Source of the DNA: Isoetes taiwanensis
Taxonomy: Eukaryota; Streptophyta; Lycopodiopsida; Isoetales; Isoetaceae
Direction of reading: 5' to 3'
Assembly: GCA_021234155.1 (NCBI GenBank)
Contig: JAJEKV010000008.1
Span: forward strand, 20,863,959-20,927,958
Length of the DNA stretch: 64,000 nucleotides
In this document: positions 8,802 to 18,500 of the stretch, piece after piece
How the letters are laid out: each line of letters starts with the position of its first letter
Numbering within the stretch: the first letter of the stretch is position 1
Program-made: the position numbers and the translations under genes
Notes under the pieces: model-generated
Database searches by the model: none
Seen by the model: only the letters and a program-made list of their open reading frames with translations
Told to the model about the DNA's origin: nothing

Positions 8802-9430
8802 TGCATTGCGTTTCTAAGAAGGTTGTGGTGTTCGACCTAAACGGAGTCCTTTGCAAGACTTTTCCGAAAAATAAAGTGGCTACAGATTAGTTTCATCAGA
8901 CACCAGTAGAATCAAACACCAAGTGGATCTATCCGCGGCCGCACCTGAAGGAGATGCTAGATGAGGCATTCAGGTTATTTCGAGTTGGTATTTGGTCATC
9001 CATGGAACTAAGGAACATCAAGGATACTTTGGAGGCACTGGGGGAAATGCGTAGACATTGGTTGACCTTTTGGGATCAGAATAAATGTGTGAAGTTCACT
9101 AATCCCAAGGATCCAACAGGCAAGCCTATCTTCATCAAACACTTGAGTAACATGATGGACGAACTTGGTATCGAGAATAAGGATGATATAATCATAGTGG
9201 ATGATGATGCTCTCAAATGCTTCTACAATCAAACACAGGCCCTGAATCCACCATCTTACGATCCAAAAAACTTTGCGACAGATGATTTTCTGATGAAGTT
9301 TGTGTCTATTATGAATAATTTGGCTATGGGGATGACGGTGGGTGAAGTGTTAGATTCATACCCAGAACTGGATAGAAACATGGAACCACGCCTTGTTAAA
9401 TACGTGGAAAAACATGGATTGATCCCTTAA
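8802..9430 (+). pseudogene. NLI-interacting-factor/FCP1-like HAD phosphatase domain (broken)
   Basis: After a TTTCAG acceptor the frame gives KKVVVFDLNGVLCKTF, the HAD motif I of the plant FCP1/SCP-like subgroup in which the second Asp of DxDxT is Asn. The next codons contain an in-frame TAG at 8888-8890; the frame then continues uninterrupted from 8891 to 9430. It includes the domain landmarks WIYPRPHLKEMLDEA, FRVGIWSSMELRN (motif II, SSM), FWDQNKC and IIIVDDDALK (motif III/IV acids). Family members act on phosphoserine/threonine, including on the RNA polymerase II tail, but loss of the canonical second Asp makes activity doubtful. A homologous domain lies at 52194-52888 on the other strand. 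It is the final exon of the palindrome cluster. Confidence 0.7.
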
Positions 9431-9881
9431 TGTTTTATTGGAATATAAGATATTTTTGTATGATATTTGTGCGTTGTATCGATAATTTCGAGTCTGTAAT
9501 TGGATCGCAAATAATGCAATCTGTTATTAGCAAACCTAATATTTTCATCTAAATGCTCTTCAATTTTGGTCTCATCTATCTTAGCAACTTGCTCTTCATT
9601 TTTGCATATTTCAATTCGCATCTGAAACGTCACACGTGAATCGCAACCTTATGTTATTTATCAAGTCTAAAAAAAAAAGATTAAAAAAAAACAAAAACCC
9701 CCTAGAAGACAACAGCAGGTTGGCGTGATTTTGGAGTTGACATAATCCCAATTTAATTGGATGATGGTTAAATGGTGAGGAAAAAGGAAAAAAGGAAGGA
9801 GAAAATGGTGGAGAGAATGGATGGTAAAAAGGGCATGAGAAAATGAAAAAGGAAAGTGAAAAAAAAAAGGAAAAAGGGAAA
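9431..9881. other. Intergenic, purine-rich
   Basis: I see no gene. A purine-rich GGAAAAAGG tract lies at about 9780-9900 and leads directly into a duplicated block. Confidence 0.5.
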
Positions 9882-10337
9882 AAGGAAGGGGAAGGGGAAA
9901 CGTGGTCGAATTCTTTTCATTATATATTTTTATTTTGTAAATATAAATTAGTTAATTTAATAATGACCCCACTGTATACCGTTCCTAACTTATGCCCAGC
10001 AACTCTAGTACAACTTATATTCTAAATTTGAATCTAGCAAAAGGAATTTGGTCAACTATACTATTACGAAAATTTTGGAGTCATGAAGTGTTTAGAAGAC
10101 TAGATGAAATTGATGGTACAAACTCAACTTAAGAAACAAATGCTGAAGGTAAACACTTCAATTGATGTCAAATTTGAAGTGTATTGAACCAAAAGTGTAT
10201 AGCAAACTTTGACTTATCAATTATACTGATTCTGCTATTCGAGGCTGTTCATCCTGATTATCATGTTCATGAGAAGATCCACTACTGATCTTAGTAACAG
10301 CTTCATTCACAGTGACAAAGATCCAAGACTCACCAAG
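9882..10337 (-). repeat. Duplicate copy of the SULTR 3' end and downstream flank
   Basis: This segment is a close copy of 11196-11660, starting at GGAAGGGGAAGGGGAAACG and ending at CTCACCAAGCAA. It includes sequence equal to the last 38 or so codons of the sulfate transporter (from 10221, stop codon conserved) plus about 340 bp beyond it. The copies differ by scattered substitutions and by an indel of about 20 bp. It carries no promoter or transport domain, so it is a gene fragment. Confidence 0.85.
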
Positions 10338-10386
10338 CAAGATCCAGCTTCATTCACTGGAGGGCACCAAGGGGAAGCCCCCCTGG

Positions 10387-10842
10387 GTCGAGCCTATATT
10401 TTCTTATCTCGGCATAGCCCCGTGGCTTCCGAGGATCCTCATGGATCATCTCTTCAATTTTCAATATCGTGCTCTTATATTTCTAGTCCAACTTTATAGC
10501 TTGCTGACTCTTGGCTCGTGGATGGCTCCTAACACAGTTGACAGTCACATATGATTAGGTCTTGCAGGTTGGAGCTCATTGATGTGCATGGTGCTGATTT
10601 TTATACGCCTCTGTGTCGAGCCTATATTTGCCTATCTCGGCATAGCCTTATGGTTTCCGAGGATCCTCATGGATTGTCTTTTCCATTTTGATATTGTGCT
10701 CTTGTATTTCTAGTCCAACTTTATAGCTTGCTGACTCTTGGCCCATAGGTGGCTCCTAACACAGTTGACAATCACATGTTATTTGGTCTTGCAGTTTGGA
10801 GCTCTCTGAAGTTCATAAGGTTGCTTTTTATACGAGCAGCCA
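10387..10842 (+). repeat. 228-bp tandem direct repeat, 2 copies
   Basis: Units start at GTCGAGCCTATATT (10387 and 10615) and share TCGGCATAGCC, CCGAGGATCCTCATGGAT, CCAACTTTATAGCTTGCTGA and CTCCTAACACAGTTGACA. The two are diverged at roughly one base in ten. They lie between the two copies of the SULTR 3' end; no coding function is visible. Confidence 0.75.
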
Positions 10843-11195
10843 AGAGGGACACATGGAGCAGTATCTTAGCGGAACGGATTTGAGTCACTGCTTGGATGGG
10901 TGGCGAGACCTGACTATTGCCGTTGTTGCAGTTCGGGAGCATTATAGTGTAGCGACTTTCTGAATGTTTTATGTGGGGCTACACAATTATCTTATATATC
11001 GGGTGGTCTAACCTGGGGTTGTGTTTGTTGTTTTACGCATTTGGGGTTTATCATTTTGTTCCCCTCTTCACTCATTTTGGGGTTCATCAGTTTGTTCCCC
11101 TATGGGTCATCGTACTCATTTTTTCATTCAGCTCAATGAAACACCACTTCACTCGGATGATGATATTTTGCATAAGGACCCTTCTCTAGAAAGGA
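10843..11195. other. Spacer between the duplicated blocks
   Basis: No gene is seen. TTTTGGGGTTCATCA-like and TTTGTTCCCC words occur twice (11041-11101). Confidence 0.4.
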
Positions 11196-11660
11196 AGGGG
11201 AAGGGGAAACGTGGTCGAATTCTTTACATTATGTATTTTGTAAAATTTGTTAATTTAATAATTACCCTAGTGTAACGTTCCTGACTTATGCCCAGCAACT
11301 TTAGTACAACTTGAATTTTCTATTTTCATGTCTTCTTGATATCCTAAATTTGAATCTAAGGAACATGGTCAACTATACTAGTACCAAAATTTTGGAGTCA
11401 TAATGTGTTTAGAAGACTAGATGAAATTGATGGTTCAAACTGAATATAAGAAACAAATGCTGAAGGCAAACACTTCAATTGATGTCAAATTTGAAGTGTA
11501 TTGAACCAAAAGGGTATAGCAAACTTTGACTTATCAATTATACGGATTCTGCTATTCGAGGCTGTTCATCCTGATTATCATGTTCATGAGAAGATCCACT
11601 ACTGATCTTAGTAACAGCTTCATTCACAGTGACAAAGATCCAAGACTCACCAAGCAATTC
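11196..11660 (-). repeat. Parental copy of the duplicated SULTR 3' block
   Basis: Counterpart of 9882-10337; its right part (11538-11660) is the genuine 3' coding end of the sulfate transporter. The parent continues into the gene after AAGCAA, whereas the duplicate diverges, so duplication ran from within the last exon outward. Confidence 0.8.
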
Positions 11661-13505
11661 AGCAAATCCCGATTTTCTAAGTTTTACAAGATCACCGTTG
11701 GAAGGATTGGCAATGACAAGCTGCTTGTTCTTGTTGTTCAGCATCTTCAACAAATCTACCAGTGCATGAATAGCAGTAACATCCATAGTAATCACAGGAC
11801 CAAGATCCAAAATAACATACTCAATGGGATTGGAGCTTGATTCTTCAGCACCAATCCATCTGAGAACACGTTCTCTGATATAATTTGCGCCGAAGAAATA
11901 AATGGCGGAGTCGATTCGGATGATTAAGAATTTATCAACTCTGCATGCTTCTGGGTACTGATTAACATCTCTGTAAATTCCAGTACCAGGAATTAGACCT
12001 AAAACTGCAGTATGAGGCCTGGCCATATGCAGCAGCATCCCAATCAATGAAATTATCACTGCAATGATAAGCCCTACTTGGATCGAAATGAATAGAACAC
12101 CAAAAAATGCTGCGAGGCATGCAAGAAAATCAATTATATCAACTTTCAGAATTGCATATGCTCCTGCAGCATCGATCATTCCAATGACTGATGCAAAAAT
12201 GATTGATGCTAGGATGACATTTGGAGTATAGTGGAAGAGGGGGAGCAGAAAAAGGAGCACGATCATGACGAAAAATGCCATGACTATGTTGGATACTGCA
12301 GATTTGCAGCCTGCACTGACGTTAACTGCAGATCTGGCCAAGGCGCCTGTAACAGGGTAGCAGGATGTGCATGATCCGGCGATGTTCATGATTCCGACGG
12401 CGATGATTTCCTTGTTGTCGTCTACGTGATATCCTTTTGCGGATGCAAACGTTCTTCCCACTGCTATGGCTTCCATCAGCGCAATTGCAGCCACTACACC
12501 CCCTGCTTTCAGCGCATTCTGCATTTCCGATCCATGCAGAATCAATTTACTCGTTGATGCCGGATTCAGCCCCTTCTTCAACCCTCCCACAATTCTTAAC
12601 CCCCTTTCATCCGCCTTCGTTACCCATACGAAAAATGTCGTAATTATTACTGATACCATCGGTGCTGCAGCGTTCACCCAGAAGAAGAATTTCCTCCTCT
12701 TGCTCAAGAATTTCGTGACCAGTATGAACGACACAAAGCAAACCGCAATCACGATTGGTACCCAGTTCCAACTCCGCGGATTTTTGAACACAGATCGAGC
12801 AACCGAAACAATATCAGGCTTTTTGGTAAATTCATGTAGACCCAGCATCTCCTTTAATTGCTGCGAACAAATTATAATAGCGACTCCTGATACAAATCCA
12901 ACTTGGGCAGCGTCGGAAATAAGGTCCATGATGAATCCGAGACGGAGAATTCCAAGGGAGGTCTGGAAAATCCCGGCAAAGAACGCTGCAGTGATTGCCA
13001 TGCGGAGGTAAAGATCTGGGTTTGCAACAGGATCAACATAATCTCTGAGCAGAACGCCCACAAGGATTGATAAAACAGCAGAAGGGCCTGCAGCAATATG
13101 GGGGGAGCTTCCGAGGATTGCATAGATCAGAGGAGGGAGGAAGCTTGAATAGAGACCAAAAATTGGAGGCAAATTTGCAAGCTTTGCGTATGCAATACCT
13201 TGAGGAATGGAAAGACTGGCTATGGTGATGCCGGAGATGAGGTCGGATTTCAGATCCGAGAGCTTGTATTTGGGCGCCCAGTCAAGGATTGGAAAAATAT
13301 ACCGGAGTGCAAGGATGAATCCGTGAGTATTTCTCTTGAATTCACGAAAGGGGTCGTCTGGAAACAGGGTCTCTTTGAGGGTATGACAGAATTTATGCCT
13401 GAAGCTTATAGGATGGGCATGAGGATGAGGCAACCCATTTACTTGGGCTTGATACTGGTGATCGCGAAACCCGTTATCTCCATCCTCTTGCATTGCAAAT
13501 TTCAA
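11538..13505 (-). CDS. SULTR-family sulfate/proton transporter, intronless
   Basis: This 655-residue protein has the usual length of plant SULTR group 3-type transporters and is an integral membrane protein of the SLC26/SulP family. Residues 1-65 are cytosolic. About 65-490 hold the transmembrane core, with the family signatures PQGIAYAKLANLPPIFGLYS, GPSAVLSILVG and ALMEAIAVGRTFA. Residues about 515-640 form the STAS domain (FLIIRIDSAIYFFGANYIRE, then VILDLGPVITMDVTAIHAL). The Thr that usually follows the conserved Asp of the STAS loop is Val here (MDVTA). Plant SULTR genes normally have many introns, but this frame is continuous, so it looks like a retrocopy or an intron-loss gene; no poly-A remnant is seen. 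It is the only undamaged long gene in the window, with a duplicated 3' end beside it. Substrate cannot be assigned, as group 3 members differ. Confidence 0.93.
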   Translation of the reverse strand: MKFAMQEDGDNGFRDHQYQAQVNGLPHPHAHPISFRHKFCHTLKETLFPDDPFREFKRNTHGFILALRYIFPILDWAPKYKLSDLKSDLISGITIASLSIPQGIAYAKLANLPPIFGLYSSFLPPLIYAILGSSPHIAAGPSAVLSILVGVLLRDYVDPVANPDLYLRMAITAAFFAGIFQTSLGILRLGFIMDLISDAAQVGFVSGVAIIICSQQLKEMLGLHEFTKKPDIVSVARSVFKNPRSWNWVPIVIAVCFVSFILVTKFLSKRRKFFFWVNAAAPMVSVIITTFFVWVTKADERGLRIVGGLKKGLNPASTSKLILHGSEMQNALKAGGVVAAIALMEAIAVGRTFASAKGYHVDDNKEIIAVGIMNIAGSCTSCYPVTGALARSAVNVSAGCKSAVSNIVMAFFVMIVLLFLLPLFHYTPNVILASIIFASVIGMIDAAGAYAILKVDIIDFLACLAAFFGVLFISIQVGLIIAVIISLIGMLLHMARPHTAVLGLIPGTGIYRDVNQYPEACRVDKFLIIRIDSAIYFFGANYIRERVLRWIGAEESSSNPIEYVILDLGPVITMDVTAIHALVDLLKMLNNKNKQLVIANPSNGDLVKLRKSGFAELLGESWIFVTVNEAVTKISSGSSHEHDNQDEQPRIAESV

Positions 13506-14621
13506 GAGACAAAAAAAAACTACACAATATAGATGCTAACAACAATAATACATGTAGATATACTAGACATTGCTTTCATGATGTTCTTAAATAACAAGAC
13601 ATACACCCATGATACTTTCCCTCCTCTACAACTATGGCGGCCCCCAACGTGTTCTTTGGCCCCCAACGTGTTGTTATACAACTACAGTGGGACGCCTCCA
13701 CATATGTTTCCCTGTCGATAATTTTCGTAGCTGTTTGATTATTGTAACCCCATTATTGACAAATACAAACTAATGCGTATTTTCCTTCATTTGATGCCAA
13801 TGATCACGATCCTAACCCCCATTACGTGTTCGTAATCTTGTACTTTAACTTGTCCTTGGTCTCTGTGACTTGTTCTGTATTAGTTGTTCTTAACCTAAAC
13901 ATGTCCTTGCTTTGCTCGCCACTAACTTAGTGTCATGAGTATATGCCAAGGATCACTACGTGCACAGAGATTCTATACAATAATCTTCCTCTTTTAAATC
14001 TAGCCACACAAGTTTTCTGCATAATGAAGGTTTTTTAGAATATTCTTCATGTTCAGTTTTCATGTGTGCATCTTTCTAGTTTGGCATGGGGCTCCTTGAC
14101 CGCATTAGTCGAAGGGGGCCCTCTAGTATCAAACTAGAAGGGGCCCTAACAACCTGCCCCCATGTCATTTGCGGAGCTGGATGCACACAAAAGGCAAGAA
14201 CTAAGTGTTGCAGAGATGATTTCATTCAAGTACTCTTAAAGCAAGAACCAAGTGTTGTAGAGATGATTTCATTCAAGTACTCTTGTTAACTTAAGTCAAT
14301 GTTAGAATATATTAAAATGATTTAGAACTTTGACGTAAGATAATGGTAATAAAAGATGTGTTATATACTATATAAAACAAACCCCTATTGCCTTTTACGC
14401 CATGTAAATGCAAAGTTCAAGGCGAGCCCACACAAAGAAATGGCAAGTCTAGCATTGAGCCCTGCACCTTACCCCTTACAGGGCATAAGAACCCACAAGA
14501 GTTTTTTATAAAACATAAAGGTGACTTTACTTTTCTTAAGACGTACATTGAAATTACGTCTAAGGAAGGGTGCCCTTCTTTTACCCACTCCCCTTCAATG
14601 GCCCACTTTTTGCCCCTTTAA
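13506..14621. other. Intergenic region left of the piggyBac element
   Basis: I see no gene. A short tandem repeat GGCCCCCAACGTGTT lies near 13640-13672. A 44-49 bp direct repeat, AGTGTTG(C/T)AGAGATGATTTC with flanks, occurs at 14192 and 14242. GGGGGCCCTCTAGTATC faces AACTAGAAGGGGCCC near 14115 as a short inverted repeat. A tRNA B-box-like word is absent here. Confidence 0.5.
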
Positions 14622-15041
14622 CACTAGAGTGGTCCCGGGGATCATTCCTGGTCCATGGACCAGAATTGGTCCACCTGACCCCCTAGCACTTAAACCCATA
14701 ATTCTCTTAACATTTTTACGAATTTTGAATTCTAACAATTGAATATGGTTGCTAACTTGATCTCCAATGATCTTATAAAGTCTCATTGGTTTTGGACCGG
14801 TATCCCAAAAGATACAACCTCTTCTTCTCCCGTCCGTGAAATATTTTCCCCCGCCAATTTTTATCTGGCGAAAAAGCTTCCCTAAATAGGGGCCCTAACC
14901 ACCATCCGGTAAACTTGGCGTGGCGGGAACGAAGCTGAGGCTTCCACTTTTTGATCCGACTGTCGGGACGATGCCACGTCATCACGATTTAACGGCTCTG
15001 TGAAACAGAGTTTGGATGAAGACCCGACCCCTGCATGATCC

Positions 15042-15944
15042 TTGATTTCTTTCTCAGCCGATCCTGCACTATTTCACCCCATTCCAGTTGCAATAAGACG
15101 CCAACGCGGAAGAGTACATGATGATGATTTTTTTAAGGGTTTAGCAGGACGCAGGATCATGGTTCCTACCCTGGAATTTGGGGAAGAATGGGCAAGGGGA
15201 AAATACCTTGAATTCACAGAAGAAGTTGTTCTTCTAGGGGAGATTTCAAGTTATGATTCTAAAAAGAAGTTGTTTAAAGTATATTTCGAGGCAGATGGAG
15301 ATAGAATGTGATTAAATTGGGGCCAAATTGAGAGATTTTTAGTGGCAGAATCAGGAGACAGCCATGCAAACCTTGAAAAAACAGAGAAGAAGACAGAAAT
15401 TTTCATTCTAAGCCCATCTAAAACTAATGCAAATGACAAGGAAAGACAAGCAGAACAAGTTTTGAAGCCAGATGTGGAACCAGATGTACCCGATGAAGAC
15501 CACATACCAATTGCAAACCTCTTTACAACAAAAGGTAAGTCTATAGAATGGCCTTCTACTGGTGCTTGTTTTACTAATTTTGAGAATAGAAGACAGGAAT
15601 TTGATGCAAATGATCAGAGGTCCTTCTTGTATTCTGATGAAAGGCATTGTTTGTCCACAAAACGTGTCCTTTATCATGCCCAAATTCCAGCACCTATAAC
15701 TGAATCCCTTGATGTTGCAAATTCAGTTGATCAAATTCCATGCAAAACCATCTCTGATCCACAAGAGAGTATAATGCCGATTCTACCAATTGCTGTAGCC
15801 TTATCTGATGTGCAGAATATCCTACCTCCTCCATCCAAATCTGAGGCAGAATGCCTTATCTCCCAGACTAAGATTATAGTTGAAGAGATAACCTTTGTAG
15901 AACCTTTGAATGTGTTGCCTCCAAATGCAGGATGTTATGAGTGA
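15042..15944 (+). pseudogene. piggyBac transposase N-terminal region (Tudor/agenet-like segment)
   Basis: The frame starts at about 15042 and is continuous to 15944 except for one TGA at 15309-15311. Residues about 35-100 (GRRIMVPTLEFGEEWARGKY, then LLGEISSYDSKKKLFKVYFE, then LNWGQIERFL after the stop) look like a small Tudor/agenet-like barrel, which in other proteins binds histone tails. This is an unusual N-terminal addition for piggyBac. The remainder is polar and disordered. A frame shift near 15930 joins it to the next part. Confidence 0.55.
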
Positions 15945-16650
15945 AGAGGACAAGAAAGATGACATAGATGATGTGGAAGATATAATTGAGGATGCTGACT
16001 ATCAGCCAATGCATGAGCATGTATCTGATGAAGAGCAGGCTATTGTTACTTATCGTAAGCGAGGCAGACCAAAGAAAAGAAGGTTACAACCATTGAAAAG
16101 GGAAGGTGGTAGAGGGCGTGGCCGTCCACGAAAAGCTTCCATAGATAATTCTCAGCCCCCTGCCAGGCTAGCCTCTAATGTTCAAGAGGAGTCAATCAAT
16201 GTTGCTTCAACATCATCTGCTGCTAGAGAAGACTCCCCTAAAGGTGATTGTGTATCTAGCGAGAAGGAGGGAGATTTGAATGTTGTAGATGATCTGCAAT
16301 TGGAGAGAGAGGGTCCAGTGTTGCGTGATGATATGGACGAGGACGAATTGCCTGGAGCTGAGCCTATTGGTGAGGATTCTTTGCCTCCTAATTTGCACAA
16401 GCTTCCACCTTATGAGCTTGAAAGAGAGCCAGCATCGAAAACAAAGAGAACATCTCCCTTTCAGCTCTTCACAGCATTTTTCACACACAGCTTGATGTCT
16501 CAAATCTGCCAAGAGACAAACAGGTATGCGGATGAGGTAAGAACAAAATGTAGACAAAGAATTCAGAATTTGAGGAGCCGGTCTGCTGCAGATGTTAGCA
16601 TCATGTTTAGGTTTTTGGGACTAATTATTGCCCAAGGGGGGTTCACATAG
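15910..16650 (+). pseudogene. piggyBac transposase, AT-hook linker and start of DDE_Tnp_1_7 domain
   Basis: After an acidic stretch come two AT-hook-like basic motifs (KRGRPKKRR and GRGRGRPRK), fitting a DNA-binding role. Residues from about 180 (PFQLFTAFFTHSLMSQICQE, then ETNRYADE, then MFRFLGLIIAQG) match the opening of the piggyBac catalytic domain. The frame is then cut by the MITE at 16636-16866. Context and strand place it between the Tudor-like part and the next transposase piece. Confidence 0.7.
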
Positions 16651-16866
16651 TTATAGCCGTACAATTCACGTGAGTGACCCAAAAGGGTTTATTTTGGACT
16701 TGAACCATACATAAACTCTTACCGAGGGGGCTTTTTTTAGGTGACTCTGGTTCAATATGTGGCTGAAATGGGGGTTTTTGAAAGATTTCTAAGACGTATA
16801 CAATGGGGTTTTCGGCGACCCCTTGCACGCACATGTGGTACCCCCTATATGATAGGTGCACCCCCC
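16636..16866 (+). mobile_element. MITE copy 1 with G-run ends, inserted in the transposase
   Basis: The 231-bp insert starts GGGGGGTTCACATAGTTATAG and ends with the complement of GGGGGGTGCACCTATCATAT, giving imperfect inverted ends. It sits between LIIAQG and ALNPYNR of the transposase, so it disrupts the gene. A relative of almost the same size lies at 44935-45163. The two share GTATACAA...GGGGTTTT and a CCCCC..TATGTATAAGTGCA-like right end. Confidence 0.65.
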
Positions 16867-17213
16867 GGGTTATTGCCATGGCTCTAAATCCCTATAATAG
16901 GCTTCAGCCCTATTGGCAATCAGGTGAGGTAGGGGCAGTCAATTGGCCAAACTTTGGCAGATTCATGTCCATGAAAAGATTTCAACAAATTAAGAGGTTC
17001 TTCCATTTGAGGGACAACAATTTACGTCCACAAGATAAGAAGAATAGATGGAACAAGAAGTTTCTCGAGCTGTATACACCAGAGAAACCTCACAAGTTTG
17101 GAATTTAGCTTTGGACTTTATGTGATTTAGCTTCAGAGTATTGTGTACAGTATGAGGTGTATGACAAGCTCAAACGAGAAGAGGGGTTGGGATTTCATGC
17201 AGTATCAAACAGA
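16867..17213 (+). pseudogene. piggyBac transposase, middle region with deletion and stop
   Basis: The sequence resumes with ALNPYNRLQPYW, then FMSMKRFQQIKRFFHLRDNN, typical of the piggyBac family. After KKNRWNKKF the expected first catalytic-Asp block (DE.M..F.GR) is missing. The frame jumps to YTPEKPHKFGI, where an in-frame TAG (17106-17108) replaces a residue normally Lys before LWTLCD. It ends at GFHAVSNRV, where the 4-kb insertion begins. Confidence 0.75.
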
Positions 17214-18091
17214 GTTGCAATAGAAACGGGAGAATTTCATTGAAACGGGAGCAAAAGGAATATTCCTCAAAGATTCCCATTTTTTTTCAAAAAAGAGCTA
17301 AAATGAGGTATAAAAAAAAAATTTGTCTTAAAATTGCATTTTGACCACCCAAAAATCACTCATTTTTTTGTGCAAAAAGAAAAGTGACTATGTCAAAGTG
17401 ACACTTTTCCTAACAGTTAGAATTTTCCTGAAGTGTGTTTCTACAGAAAACCATTAATTTAAGAGAATATAACTTTTAACTGAAAATTGAAGTAAAGTCT
17501 GTAACGGAAATTGTAGGTTTTTCCAAAATTGAAGATAAAATCTTCATATTGACATTCAAAATTTACAGTCTTTTCTTAAGACTCAGCTATGTGCAAAAGT
17601 GCGTGGAGTGATGAGAGAGGGTTCCAGCACATTATCATATTCATTTCTGCAATCTTCATCACAACAAAAGGTGGTGGAAGTTTATTCACAAAACGTAGTT
17701 ACCCATCTTTAACAACTGCAAAACATTAGGGAGATGTTAGCAACTTACTCGACTGTTGTACATTTGCTATTCAAGAATACAAGAACAATTAAAAGATGAA
17801 GGCTTTCAAGTTAATGAAGGCAAAAGAAAACTTAAATCTATTCCAAAATACACTAGACCAGACCCTCACTTGTGTATTCTGGTTTCTTAACTCTAGTCGC
17901 CGAACCGGTTACTGCAACTCTATTCGCAGAAGTTGTATTCTGGATCATGTAGAGATATCATAAATAGGTAAGCGGAAAAGGTACAGTGTACATCCTTCAC
18001 AACATTTTGTTAGCTTGGAGTGTATTCCGAAAGAGGTACTTTTAGGTCACAATGAGTCATTTTTTAGCGCTATAGTATTTCAAAGTACCAA

Positions 18092-18500
18092 AATTGCATT
18101 CCGAAATACCCTTTTGCTATTCGAGAATAACAAAAGTGTATTCCTAATACACTTTTGCTAAAAAATAAGAAAAGTGTATTCCGGAATACACTTTTATTAT
18201 TCTCGAATAGGAAACCATTCTCGGAAAAAAAAAAAATCCAACCATTTTTGCATTCTAGAATACACATCCTATTATAACATAGCCAACGAAAAAACAAAAC
18301 AACATTAACTAGGTCATTTTTAATTTATTTCAATGACCTTGGGTTTTTGTTTGTTTGTTTTGTAGGGATACATGACCTTGGTATAAATAAATAAAAGGAT
18401 TTTTTTTTTCTTGTGGGGACCAGGGATACAGGATCTTGGTTCCAAATGATAGCGGGAATCTTATTCTGGAATACACTTTGTATTCCGGAATACGTTTTGG
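18092..18500. repeat. TATTCCGGAATA palindrome group, left
   Basis: Copies lie at 18092, 18132-18156 and 18170-18195 (a perfect 26-bp palindrome centred on CCGG), and at about 18464-18492. Single-base variants (CTA, CTGG) interrupt some centres. Confidence 0.7.
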
